Shown: one piece after another, positions 6,646-15,080 of the stretch
Layout of the letters: each line of letters starts with the position of its first letter
Numbering within the stretch: position 1 is the stretch's first letter
Origin: JBKBUF01 sp046290815
Lineage (GTDB): Bacteria > Bacteroidota > Bacteroidia > Cytophagales > Cytophagaceae
Direction of reading: 5' to 3'
Assembly (NCBI GenBank): GCA_046290815.1
Contig: JBKBUF010000045.1
Location: 1 to 22,752 of the forward strand
DNA length: 22,752 nucleotides
Translations under genes and position numbers: made by a program
Notes under the pieces: generated by a model
The model's database searches: none
What the model saw: only the letters and a program-made list of their open reading frames with translations
What the model was told of the DNA's origin: nothing

Positions 6646-8601
6646 CTAAACATCAATCTTGGCATATTTAGCATTTTTCTCAATAAAATCTCTTCTTGGT
6701 GCTACCTCATCACCCATCAACATTGAAAACAGGTGGTCTGCTTCTGCAGCAGATTCTATAGACACCTTTTTCAAACTTCTTGTTTCAGGGTTCATAGTAG
6801 TAGACCAAAGCTGCTCAGGGTTCATCTCTCCCAAACCTTTATAACGCTGAATGTTTACTGAGTCTTCTTTACCTTCTTTAGCCAATTCTTTTATGGCCTG
6901 ATCTCTCTGCTCTTCATTCCAGCAATATCTTTCTTCTTTACCTTTCTTAACAAGATATAACGGAGGTAATGCGATGTACAGATAACCGCTTTCAATAAGC
7001 TTCTTCATGTATCTGAAGAAAAATGTAAGAATCAAAGTACGGATGTGACTACCATCGATATCCGCATCGGTCATGATTATAATTTTGTGGTATCTGAGCT
7101 TCTCAAGGTTTAATGCTTTTTCATCATCTGCAGTACCGAAACTTACCCCAAGGGCAGTGATCATATTCTTGATCTCTTCATTTTCATAGATTCTATGCTC
7201 CTGAGCTTTTTCTACGTTAAGAATTTTACCTCTTAAAGGAAGGATAGCCTGAAACATTCTGTTTCTTCCCTGCTTTGCAGAACCACCCGCAGAGTCACCC
7301 TCTACAAGGTATAATTCACACAATCCAGGATCTGACTCAGAGCAGTCTGCCAGTTTACCAGGCAAACCTGTTCCTGAAAGAATGTTTTTTCTCTGAACCA
7401 TTTCTCTTGCTTTTCTGGCAGCATGTCTGGCCTGTGCAGCAAGGATAACTTTAGATACTATAATTTTTGCTTCTTTAGGATGTTCCTCAAGATAAGTGGA
7501 GAGCATTTCCCCCACCACGACGTCTACGGCTCCCATAACATCAGAATTACCAAGCTTTGTTTTAGTCTGTCCCTCAAACTGTGGCTCGGCAACTTTTACT
7601 GAAACAACAGCAGTAAGTCCTTCTCTGAAGTCATCTCCGCTGATGTCGATTTTTAATTTATCCAGCAATCCTGATTTTTCAGCATAAGCTTTCAAGGTTC
7701 TTGTCAGAGCCCTTCTGAATCCTGCAACGTGAGTACCTCCTTCAATGGTATTGATGTTATTCACATAAGAAAATACGTTCTCTGTATAGGAAGTATTATA
7801 CTGCATAGCAACCTCCACCGGAATAGCTCCTTTATCATTCTCCATATACAGAGGTTCGGGAATCAGTTTCTCTCTGGTGCTATCCAGATATTGAACAAAC
7901 TCTTTTAATCCGCCTTCAGAATAAAAACTTTCCTGCTTTGGAGTACCATTCTCATCTTTTTCCCTTTCATCCACTAAATCTATTTTGATTCCTTTATTTA
8001 GGAAGGCAAGTTCTCTCAAACGTGTAGCTACAGTTTCGTATTTGTAAACCTTTTCAGTAAAAATGGTATCATCAGGAGTAAATTCTACAGAGGTTCCTGT
8101 TTTATCACTATCGCCAATTACTCTTACTGCATATTGAGGATTACCACGTTCATATTCCTGCTCGAAAATCTTTCCTTCTCTTTGTACAATTACCTTCAAA
8201 TGTTTTGAAAGCGCGTTTACGCAGGAGACACCTACCCCATGGAGACCACCTGAAACTTTATAAGTATCTTTATCAAATTTACCACCTGCATGAAGAACGG
8301 TCATTACCACCTCAAGTGCAGAGCGGTTTTCTTTTGTGTGAATGCCTGTAGGGATACCTCTTCCATTGTCTGTAACTCTAACTGAATTACCTTCAAGTAT
8401 TTCAACAAGGATGTGATCACAATGTCCGGCAAGCGCCTCATCTATTGAGTTATCAACTACTTCCCAAACCAGGTGATGAAGTCCTTTTAATCCGATATCG
8501 CCAATGTACATGGCTGGTCTTTTTCTTACTGCTTCAAGACCTTCTAAAATCTGAATATTATCGGCTGAATAATTGTTAACTTTCTCTGTAATTTCACTCA
8601 T
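6646..8601 (-). CDS. gyrB: DNA gyrase subunit B
   Basis: ATPase subunit of the type II topoisomerase that introduces negative supercoils, acting with GyrA, which is not in this window. The protein is 651 aa. The GHKL ATPase motifs appear in order: EVVDNSIDEALAG, TDNGRGIPTGIH, GGLHGVGVSCVNALS and GTSVEFTPDD. The transducer domain with QFEGQTKTKLGN follows. The TOPRIM domain has LVEGDSAGGSAKQGRNR and MTDADIDGSHIRTL, and the tail has YKGLGEMNPEQLWSTTMNP. The short single-block length and tail wording favour GyrB over ParE. I start at the ATG at 8601 (MSEITEKVNNYSADNIQ); a TTG seven codons upstream is less likely. No promoter box was found in the 263 bp upstream. Confidence 0.95.
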   Translation of the reverse strand: MSEITEKVNNYSADNIQILEGLEAVRKRPAMYIGDIGLKGLHHLVWEVVDNSIDEALAGHCDHILVEILEGNSVRVTDNGRGIPTGIHTKENRSALEVVMTVLHAGGKFDKDTYKVSGGLHGVGVSCVNALSKHLKVIVQREGKIFEQEYERGNPQYAVRVIGDSDKTGTSVEFTPDDTIFTEKVYKYETVATRLRELAFLNKGIKIDLVDEREKDENGTPKQESFYSEGGLKEFVQYLDSTREKLIPEPLYMENDKGAIPVEVAMQYNTSYTENVFSYVNNINTIEGGTHVAGFRRALTRTLKAYAEKSGLLDKLKIDISGDDFREGLTAVVSVKVAEPQFEGQTKTKLGNSDVMGAVDVVVGEMLSTYLEEHPKEAKIIVSKVILAAQARHAARKAREMVQRKNILSGTGLPGKLADCSESDPGLCELYLVEGDSAGGSAKQGRNRMFQAILPLRGKILNVEKAQEHRIYENEEIKNMITALGVSFGTADDEKALNLEKLRYHKIIIMTDADIDGSHIRTLILTFFFRYMKKLIESGYLYIALPPLYLVKKGKEERYCWNEEQRDQAIKELAKEGKEDSVNIQRYKGLGEMNPEQLWSTTMNPETRSLKKVSIESAAEADHLFSMLMGDEVAPRRDFIEKNAKYAKIDV

Positions 8602-8780
8602 TAGCTTTATAGGTTTTTGCAATATGTAAATGTACTGATTTTTATCTTAAAAATCACCGTTTTGAGGTGGGATCAAGGCAAAATATTTATCAACATTACA
8701 CTATTATAAACCATTGTTTTACAACCAAATAGCTGTACAATGTTTTAAATCCCCGGGAGTATAAAATCAGACAGATAATA

Positions 8781-8821
8781 TTAGCATTTATTTTTGCTGA
8801 TAAATGACAGATAAATGCTAA
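8781..8821. repeat. 11 bp inverted repeat downstream of the CoA-binding gene
   Basis: TTAGCATTTAT (8781-8791) and ATAAATGCTAA (8811-8821) are perfectly complementary around a 19 nt spacer that itself repeats GATAAATG. It may help end the minus-strand operon. However, the T-run lies before rather than after the stem on that strand, so a standard terminator is doubtful. Confidence 0.4.
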
Positions 8822-8864
8822 AAAAACCGAAGACTAAATGAGGTACAAACGACTATAAAAGCCT

Positions 8865-9230
8865 TTAATAGCTGCCTACAGACAACATCACAAGTGTGCA
8901 GCCCATTACAGGCTCAATGTTGTTCTTCTTAGCCATATCTATAAGCTCGTCGTTTTCCGTGCCCGGATTGAAGATGATTCTTTTTGGCTTTAGCTTGATG
9001 ATATAATCGTAAAGGTTTACCTGGTTCTGAGGTCCTACATATAATGCAATGGTATCGACTTCCGGCACGTCAGGTTGTCCGTTGAGTATTGTTACACCGG
9101 CCACCTGACCTTTTTTTATCCCGACGGGAACCATTTCGTGGCCATATTTTACAAGCATATTGGCTGCTTTATAAGCAAACCTTGAAGAATCAGGAGTGGC
9201 TCCTAGGACAATTGTTTTTTTGCCTGGCAT
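8865..9230 (-). CDS. CoA-binding domain protein (YccU-like)
   Basis: Small single-domain protein of 121 aa with a Rossmann-like CoA-binding fold. The N-terminal VLGATPDSSRFAYKA resembles the nucleotide-binding loop of the family, and FNPGTEN and GCTLVML near the C-terminus are its other conserved stretches. The function of these stand-alone domains is not well known. A longer frame reaches 9359, but that part overlaps the upstream flavoprotein gene, and the family start MPGKKTIVLG at 9230 leaves a normal 25 bp gap. It is the last gene of the likely three-gene minus-strand unit. Confidence 0.85.
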   Translation of the reverse strand: MPGKKTIVLGATPDSSRFAYKAANMLVKYGHEMVPVGIKKGQVAGVTILNGQPDVPEVDTIALYVGPQNQVNLYDYIIKLKPKRIIFNPGTENDELIDMAKKNNIEPVMGCTLVMLSVGSY

Positions 9231-9255
9231 AGAATGTGTTTTATTTGTAGTTTTT

Positions 9256-10830
9256 TTAAATCCCAGTATTTCCGTAAATCGCTGCCACAGCGTCTGCGCA
9301 CCTTTGTCCGTCAATTGCAGCCGAAACAATACCTCCTGCATATCCTCCCCCTTCTCCACAAGGAAACAATCTTTTGATCTGCAAATGTTCCAACCTTTCC
9401 TTGTCCCGTGGTATCATTACCGGTGCCGATGTCCTGCTTTCCACCCCAATTATCTGGGCCTCATTGGTCAGATATCCGCGCATTTTCTTTCCAAATACCT
9501 TAAAAGATTCCCGGAGCCTGTAGCTAATTGCCTCAGGAAGCATTTCGTTCATGTTCACTGAGATAATTCCGGGCTGATATGATGTAGGCAACAATCCTGA
9601 TGAAGTTTTACCTGAGACAAAGTCTGCAAGTCTTTGCGCCGGCGCTGTTTGTGTCCGACCTCCTGCTACCCATGCATCATATTCAACATTTTTCTGATAT
9701 TCCAATCCTGCCAGTTCACCAAACTTAGAATACTTTCTGAAATCTTCCTTTTCGATAGCCACTACAATGCCGGAATTTGCAAACTGAGAATCTCTTCTGC
9801 TTGGGGACATTCCATTCACTACAATCTCTTCCTGAGAGGTGGCTGCCGGAACTATAAATCCTCCCGGACACATACAAAATGAAAATACTCCGCGCTGAAG
9901 GCCTTTATAAACTACCTGGTTTACCAGCGAATAAGATGAAGCAGGAAGATAGGGACCCCTGTCGGTACAATGATACTGTATGGAATCTATCTGTTGCTGG
10001 GAGTGCTCTACCCTTACCCCCATGGCAAAAGGCTTTGCTTTTATTTCAATTTTCTTATTGTAAAGCAGATGATAAATATCTCGTGCGGAATGTCCGGTAG
10101 CAAGAATCACCGCGAGTCCTTTTACCTTTTCTTCATGATTAATTTCAACCCCTGCGATCTCATCCGAATCAATGATAAAATCAGTTACTTTGCTGTTAAA
10201 ATGAACTTCACCTCCATGTTCAATTATGGTAGAGCGGAGATTTTGTACTACCACCGGAAGTTTGTTGGTGCCGATATGCGGATGCGAGTCCACCAGTATT
10301 TCAGAAGTTGCACCATGTGCCACCAATGCTTCCAATACAGCTCTTACATCTCCTCTTTTGGTAGATCTGGTATATAGCTTGCCATCGGAATAAGTTCCGG
10401 CACCACCTTCTCCGAAACAGTAGTTCGACTCAGGATTAACCTTATGTTCCTTGTTGATTGCAGCCAGATCCCGCCTTCTCGACCTTACATCTTTACCTCG
10501 TTCAAAAACTATTGGCTTTATTCCTTTTTCAATTAACCTTAATGCTGCAAACATACCTGCAGGACCAGCTCCTATAATGATAGCTTGCGGATTGTTTCTA
10601 ACATCAGGATATTCTTTGTGGAATTTTTCCAGAGGAGGATTTTCATCCACAAAAACTTCAACAAGTAAGTTGACCTTAACTGCTCTCGACCTGGCATCTA
10701 TAGATCGCCTTTTGACCCGGAAATTGACTTTACCCGTGCCAGCCTTGATATCTGCCAGTATTTCTGCTCTTAGTAATTCTTCATTTCCTGCCACTTCAGG
10801 AGTGACAGTAAATTCTTTTTCAAAAATCAT
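9256..10830 (-). CDS. FAD-dependent oxidoreductase (COG2509 family)
   Basis: Flavoprotein of 524 aa. An N-terminal domain of about 80 residues with VNFRVKRRSIDARSR precedes the dinucleotide-binding loop IIIGAGPAGMFAALRL (GxGxxG at about 87-92) and FERG, which should bind the FAD ribose. FGEGGAGTYSDGKLYTRS, ILATGHSARDIY and the C-terminal FPCGEGGGYAGGIVSAAIDG complete the pattern of the uncharacterised FAD-dependent dehydrogenase family COG2509. The substrate is unknown. The gene starts with ATG, 18 bp after the MORN gene, and is followed 25 bp later by the CoA-binding gene, so the three are probably co-transcribed. Whether they share a pathway is not evident. Confidence 0.85.
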   Translation of the reverse strand: MIFEKEFTVTPEVAGNEELLRAEILADIKAGTGKVNFRVKRRSIDARSRAVKVNLLVEVFVDENPPLEKFHKEYPDVRNNPQAIIIGAGPAGMFAALRLIEKGIKPIVFERGKDVRSRRRDLAAINKEHKVNPESNYCFGEGGAGTYSDGKLYTRSTKRGDVRAVLEALVAHGATSEILVDSHPHIGTNKLPVVVQNLRSTIIEHGGEVHFNSKVTDFIIDSDEIAGVEINHEEKVKGLAVILATGHSARDIYHLLYNKKIEIKAKPFAMGVRVEHSQQQIDSIQYHCTDRGPYLPASSYSLVNQVVYKGLQRGVFSFCMCPGGFIVPAATSQEEIVVNGMSPSRRDSQFANSGIVVAIEKEDFRKYSKFGELAGLEYQKNVEYDAWVAGGRTQTAPAQRLADFVSGKTSSGLLPTSYQPGIISVNMNEMLPEAISYRLRESFKVFGKKMRGYLTNEAQIIGVESRTSAPVMIPRDKERLEHLQIKRLFPCGEGGGYAGGIVSAAIDGQRCADAVAAIYGNTGI

Positions 10831-10848
10831 GTCGTAAGGTTTTTATCC

Positions 10849-12684
10849 TTAAAATGCTTTTTTCCACATATAGCCAATGGTGACACCTAACCTGATAGGA
10901 AATGTCAGCCCTGTGCGGCGCTGCGCATTGAATACTCTTTCTATCTCCAGTTTCTTATCAGTCCAGTCTCTGGATACAAGTCGATAACCGATTCCTACTC
11001 CGCAAAAAATATCTATGGTATAACCTGACTTATGTGCAGAGCGGATTAAACGATCACCAAAGATTATGCTGTATTCAAAAATTCTGTCTGTTTGTGTAAG
11101 CACCCTTGGCTTATTGAAGCTATAGGTAGAATCAATTACCTTGGCAGAATGGTTCACATTGGTATATCTTATTTCATGTCCGAAATAAAACATACCATTG
11201 TCCTGATCTTTCTGATAAAACTTTTGCCGCAGGTAAACCGAGTAACCTTTACTGTAAATATCATCTAAGCCAACTGAACGGAATGAACGGAAGAACGGAT
11301 CTCTGTATAATATACCACCGATTTCGTAACCAAGTCTTTCCTGAAAATAATACTCCATAGAAAATGGAAGTGTTCTTCTGAAAATACCTAATGGACCAAA
11401 CCCGGTAACGAATCCATTAAACTCGTTAACTTTTTTGGTAAAATATCTTGATTTCTTTTTTGGCGATTTGAACTTCGGTTTTGCATAGGTTACTGCAACA
11501 CTGTCCGGTTTTGCATTTAAGGTATCGGTTACCTGCCTGAAAACCGGAGCATCATTTTCGTAATACGTTCTATAGTACCCGGCCAACTCACCATTTTCCT
11601 TGTAGAGTTTCCAAATTCCCACTTTATTTCCATCTTTTATTTTACCTTCCATTTTCTTGTTGCCCGACTCATAGTAACCTGTATATACACCCTCTCCCTG
11701 ATTAAAAAAGCAGGTTCCTTCCACCTTCCCGTCTTCATAATAATACTTCCATGGACCATCACTTTTATCGTTTTTAAGTGATCCTTCTATCTTCAGCTTA
11801 CCATTCTCATAATATTCTTTATAGGGACCATCACCTTCCGCAAAAGTTCCTTCTGCTTTGAATGCACCGTTTCTGTAAAATATTTTCCAGTACCCGTCCT
11901 TCTTTCCTTCGTTCTGATCTCCTTCTGCGCTGAGTACTCCATTGTCATGATAAAATTTCCATTTTCCTTCTGACTTTCCTTTTAGATAGACACCTTCACT
12001 CATTAGCTTGCCATTAGGATGGTAATTTTTCCACATCCCCTCTTTCACTCCGTTCTTTTCATATCCTTCAGACTGTATGCCACCCTGCTCATAATAATAC
12101 TTCCATAAGCCATTACTTTTACCATCCACAATTTCTCCCTGGCTTTTTACCTTCCCTGAAGGATAGTACTCCATGTATTTTCCTTTGTCATTTTCGAAAT
12201 AGGCAGAACCTTTTACCTTCTCATCTTCATAGTAATACTTCCAGGGTCCGACACGCTGATTTTTAGAGAAACTACCCTGACTTTTTATATGTCCGTTTTC
12301 ATAGTAAAATTTCCATGGACCTTCTCTTGAATCTTTATTCACCTCCCCTTCCATGTTGACATTCCCGTTTTCATAATAATAAATCCACCAACCCTGGTTA
12401 ACATTATCCTTTATCATTCCCTTCATCTTCAGATTCCCGTTTTCGTAATAGTACTCCCAGATACCGTTGGCTTTGTTTTTTACATATTGTCCGCGGGATT
12501 TAACCTTTCCGCTTTGGTAATAGGAAATGTAGGTGCTATCCAATACTTCAGGATCTTTAGGCAGCACATAGAATTCTTCTTTAAGAATTAATTGCTTGTT
12601 GTCATACCAGGTCTGAACTTTAGTATTCTGACCATAGGTAAGCAGAGGTAGGAAAATGAACAATATTTGAAGATAATACTTCAA
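10849..12684 (-). CDS. MORN-repeat protein with C-terminal outer-membrane barrel-like domain
   Basis: Exported protein of 611 aa. The signal peptide MKYYLQILFIFLPLLTYGQ is followed by about 14 MORN-like repeats (residues roughly 55-390), period 23-24 residues, on the pattern YYYENGxxKxEGxxKxxxxxGxWK. Some units (near the 5th, 10th and 12th) lack the final G-x-W and are shorter. A basic linker (PKFKSPKKKSRY) leads to about 190 residues with alternating aromatic and glycine-rich strands ending LGVTIGYMWKKAF, which looks like an outer-membrane beta-barrel terminus. Related proteins are sometimes labelled YwqK-type antitoxins from the repeats alone, but the signal peptide and barrel make a surface or periplasmic role more likely. 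No ATG is available in frame: an in-frame TAA lies six codons upstream, so TTG at 12684 is taken as the start. Confidence 0.8.
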   Translation of the reverse strand: MKYYLQILFIFLPLLTYGQNTKVQTWYDNKQLILKEEFYVLPKDPEVLDSTYISYYQSGKVKSRGQYVKNKANGIWEYYYENGNLKMKGMIKDNVNQGWWIYYYENGNVNMEGEVNKDSREGPWKFYYENGHIKSQGSFSKNQRVGPWKYYYEDEKVKGSAYFENDKGKYMEYYPSGKVKSQGEIVDGKSNGLWKYYYEQGGIQSEGYEKNGVKEGMWKNYHPNGKLMSEGVYLKGKSEGKWKFYHDNGVLSAEGDQNEGKKDGYWKIFYRNGAFKAEGTFAEGDGPYKEYYENGKLKIEGSLKNDKSDGPWKYYYEDGKVEGTCFFNQGEGVYTGYYESGNKKMEGKIKDGNKVGIWKLYKENGELAGYYRTYYENDAPVFRQVTDTLNAKPDSVAVTYAKPKFKSPKKKSRYFTKKVNEFNGFVTGFGPLGIFRRTLPFSMEYYFQERLGYEIGGILYRDPFFRSFRSVGLDDIYSKGYSVYLRQKFYQKDQDNGMFYFGHEIRYTNVNHSAKVIDSTYSFNKPRVLTQTDRIFEYSIIFGDRLIRSAHKSGYTIDIFCGVGIGYRLVSRDWTDKKLEIERVFNAQRRTGLTFPIRLGVTIGYMWKKAF

Positions 12685-12800
12685 GAATGAAAGGATTTTT
12701 TATACTAACGATAAAACAGGCTGCATCCGGTATTTTCCGATCATTTTATGAAATAATAAATCAACAGCTACCCGAATCAGAACCGGCTGAAAAATAACTT

Positions 12801-12821
12801 ACGGACTATTTAATAGTCCGT
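12801..12821 (-). terminator. Hairpin downstream of the tryptophan dioxygenase gene
   Basis: ACGGACTATT and AATAGTCCGT are perfect 10 bp arms around a single T, so the RNA would form an 8 bp stem with a five-base loop. It sits about 25 bp beyond the minus-strand stop codon, before the MORN gene. The following T-run (TTATTTTT) is interrupted. An operator role for a symmetric DNA-binding protein is also possible. Confidence 0.55.
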
Positions 12822-12845
12822 TTAGTTTAAATATAAATAAAACTA

Positions 12846-13832
12846 CTAAAATTTGCTGAAAACTTCAGTTTCAACCCATTTTCTTCCCCATTCCTCAATT
12901 TCAGTCTCAGTATATAATGAAGGGAAAAATACCCTTTTCTGAAATTTCGGAGGAAGGTAATTTAACCAATTTGTCCCCCCTGTTGCCGGGGCTATTTTTT
13001 TAGATTTGATCAAATAGCTGACAGCATACTTGTAATGCGCTAACGGCCAGTTGATATTAACGTGCGCATCGTAGGTTTTCATGGCTGCCACCAAGGCCGG
13101 GTCCTTCTGATCTTCAAAAGGAAGTTTTTTAAAGCAGGAATATAGGTTACGTACATTCCATTCATTGGCCGTCCTAAGTAACAGATCAGTATACTTTTCT
13201 TCAAATAGCTTTAGTGTAAGTGTTTTTTTGCCCGTTTCTTTATCTATCGCTCCCTGCTTCCAGTAGATTTTTTCAAACATCTGATCAATGGTTGAATAGT
13301 CATCAAAACCATCCCTATGGTCTTTATCCACCAGATTGATTAAATCTGATGATGCTAATTCAACCAATCTGTATTGCACAGATTGAAAACCACTGGCAGG
13401 ATGAAGAGCGGTTCTGAATTTCAGGAATTGCTCCTGTTCCATACCCACGGCGATGATATCAAAAGATTGGATAAGTTGTCCGAAAAACCAGTTTGCCCTG
13501 TTTAGCCTCAATTGAAAAAATTCGGTTGTGATCTGCTCTGCATCTCTGAGCTGTTTCAGCTCATGGAGTACCATCTTAAAGTAAAGCTCGGTAATCTGAT
13601 GATAGGTGATAAAAATAAACTCATCAGGATAATCAGTCACGGGATTTTGCAAACTCAGTAGTGTATCCAGGCGGATGTAATCCCAATAGTTAATATAACG
13701 AGAATTAAGCAAGCCCTCCAAATGACCGGAAAGATCCTGTCCGTCTTTAGAATATCTTTCTTCCAGCTGTCCGAGAAGCTGGTTAATTCTTTTTTCTTTA
13801 TCTTTATCCTGATTCTGCATCTTAGGGAACAT
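12846..13832 (-). CDS. kynA: Tryptophan 2,3-dioxygenase family protein
   Basis: Heme enzyme that opens the indole ring of tryptophan to give N-formylkynurenine, the first step of the kynurenine pathway. The protein is 328 aa. Family landmarks are YWDYIRLDTLLSLQ, FITYHQITELYFKMVLHEL, SGFQSVQYRLVE, the likely heme-ligand region NINWPLAHYKYAVSYLI (equivalent to WRxxH in studied enzymes), and ATGGTNWLNYLPP, matching the GTGG substrate loop. The W-P in place of W-R before the His is a difference from the best-known members, so activity on tryptophan is likely but not certain. The gene is divergent, with 55 bp between starts, from glutaryl-CoA dehydrogenase. An ATG four codons downstream is an alternative start. 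Confidence 0.88.
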   Translation of the reverse strand: MFPKMQNQDKDKEKRINQLLGQLEERYSKDGQDLSGHLEGLLNSRYINYWDYIRLDTLLSLQNPVTDYPDEFIFITYHQITELYFKMVLHELKQLRDAEQITTEFFQLRLNRANWFFGQLIQSFDIIAVGMEQEQFLKFRTALHPASGFQSVQYRLVELASSDLINLVDKDHRDGFDDYSTIDQMFEKIYWKQGAIDKETGKKTLTLKLFEEKYTDLLLRTANEWNVRNLYSCFKKLPFEDQKDPALVAAMKTYDAHVNINWPLAHYKYAVSYLIKSKKIAPATGGTNWLNYLPPKFQKRVFFPSLYTETEIEEWGRKWVETEVFSKF

Positions 13833-13851
13833 TAAATGCGTTTAAAAGTTG

Positions 13852-13859
13852 TAAATTTG
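13852..13859 (+). promoter_or_regulatory. Possible Bacteroidota -7 promoter box for gcdH
   Basis: TAAATTTG matches the TAnnTTTG -7 consensus of Bacteroidota primary sigma factor promoters and lies 28 bp before the glutaryl-CoA dehydrogenase ATG, inside the 55 bp divergent gap. No clear -33 TTG/TTTG box was found, so support is modest. Confidence 0.35.
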
Positions 13860-13887
13860 ATCATTTAATTCTGTTAAAACAACTGCA

Positions 13888-15066
13888 ATGGCAACAGACA
13901 GTTTTCAATCACCTGATTATTATAATCTGGATGAATTATTAACCAATGAACAAAAGCTGGTTAGGAATACCACGCGAGACTTTGTAAAAAAAGAAATTTC
14001 TCCTATCATCGAGGAATATGCTCAAAAATCTGAATTTCCGGAGTTTATGGTGAAGAAATTCGGTGAGGTGGGAGCATTTGGTCCTACTATTCCAACAGAA
14101 TATGGCGGAGGCGGACTTGATTATATCTCCTACGGACTGATGATGCAGGAAATAGAAAGAGGTGATTCAGGAATGAGATCTACTGCTTCTGTTCAGGGAT
14201 CTCTGGTGATGTTTCCTATTTACAGATATGGCAGTGAGGAGCAAAAGAAAAAATATTTACCTAAGCTTGCTTCAGGTGAAATGCTGGGATGTTTTGGTCT
14301 TACTGAACCTGACCACGGAAGTAATCCTGCCGCTATGGTTAGCAATATCAAAGACAATGGAGATCATGTCATTCTGAATGGTTCAAAAATGTGGATCACC
14401 AATTCACCTATTGCAGACATAGCTGTGGTATGGGCGAAGAATGAAGAAGGCAGGATCAAAGGATTGATTGTTGAAAAAGGAATGAAGGGATTTTCTGCAC
14501 CGGAGATAAAAAACAAATGGTCTTTAAGAGCAAGCATTACGGGTGAACTTGTATTTGACAATGTACTGGTACCAAAGGAAAATATTCTACCTAATGCTGA
14601 CGGTCTGAGCGGGCCTCTAAAATGTCTGGATAGTGCAAGATACGGAATAGCATGGGGAGCCATCGGTGCTGCTATGGATTGCTATGAGACTGCAAGAAAA
14701 TATGCCCTGGAAAGACATCAGTTTGGAAAACCTATAGCCTCATTTCAGCTTACACAAAAGAAGCTTGCCGAGATGATTACAGAAATTACGAAAGCGCAAC
14801 TTCTTGCATGGAGACTTGGAGTATTAAAAAATGAAGGAAAAGCTACTTCATCACAAATTTCTATGGCCAAGAGAAACAATGTTCAAACAGCCATTCAAAT
14901 AGCGAGAGAAGCAAGACAAATTTTAGGAGGAATGGGTATAACAGGTGAATTCTCCATCATGAGACACATGATGAACCTTGAGTCAGTGATCACTTATGAA
15001 GGAACACATGATATTCACTTATTGATTACCGGTGCTGATGTGACGGGAATCCATGCATTCAAATAA
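13888..15066 (+). CDS. gcdH: Glutaryl-CoA dehydrogenase (acyl-CoA dehydrogenase family)
   Basis: FAD enzyme oxidising and decarboxylating glutaryl-CoA to crotonyl-CoA in lysine and tryptophan breakdown. The protein is 392 aa. The wording follows human GCDH closely: SVQGSLVMFPIYRYGSEEQ, GCFGLTEPDHGSNP, MWITNSPIADIAVVWA, KWSLRASITGELVFD, CLDSARYGIAWGAIGA and the C-terminal ITYEGTHDIHLLI, where Glu371 is the catalytic base (Glu370 in the human enzyme). This separates it from short-chain acyl-CoA dehydrogenases. It is divergent from a tryptophan dioxygenase gene and followed 14 bp later by an M20 peptidase, which is likely co-transcribed. The electron acceptor (ETF) is not in the window. Confidence 0.9.
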   Translation: MATDSFQSPDYYNLDELLTNEQKLVRNTTRDFVKKEISPIIEEYAQKSEFPEFMVKKFGEVGAFGPTIPTEYGGGGLDYISYGLMMQEIERGDSGMRSTASVQGSLVMFPIYRYGSEEQKKKYLPKLASGEMLGCFGLTEPDHGSNPAAMVSNIKDNGDHVILNGSKMWITNSPIADIAVVWAKNEEGRIKGLIVEKGMKGFSAPEIKNKWSLRASITGELVFDNVLVPKENILPNADGLSGPLKCLDSARYGIAWGAIGAAMDCYETARKYALERHQFGKPIASFQLTQKKLAEMITEITKAQLLAWRLGVLKNEGKATSSQISMAKRNNVQTAIQIAREARQILGGMGITGEFSIMRHMMNLESVITYEGTHDIHLLITGADVTGIHAFK

Positions 15067-15080
15067 AAATTATTGAGTCA

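Noticed and set aside
8781..8821. Inverted repeat as a standard rho-independent terminator
   Set aside because: The stem is perfect, but no T-run follows it on either strand, so it is listed only as a repeat.
9231..9359. N-terminal extension of the CoA-binding protein
   Set aside because: It overlaps the end of the flavoprotein gene by about 100 bp and lies outside the conserved domain; the ATG at 9230 fits the family start.
10849..12684. Toxin-antitoxin antitoxin label suggested by MORN/YwqK-like repeats
   Set aside because: A signal peptide and barrel-like C-terminus point to an envelope protein, and no toxin gene is adjacent.
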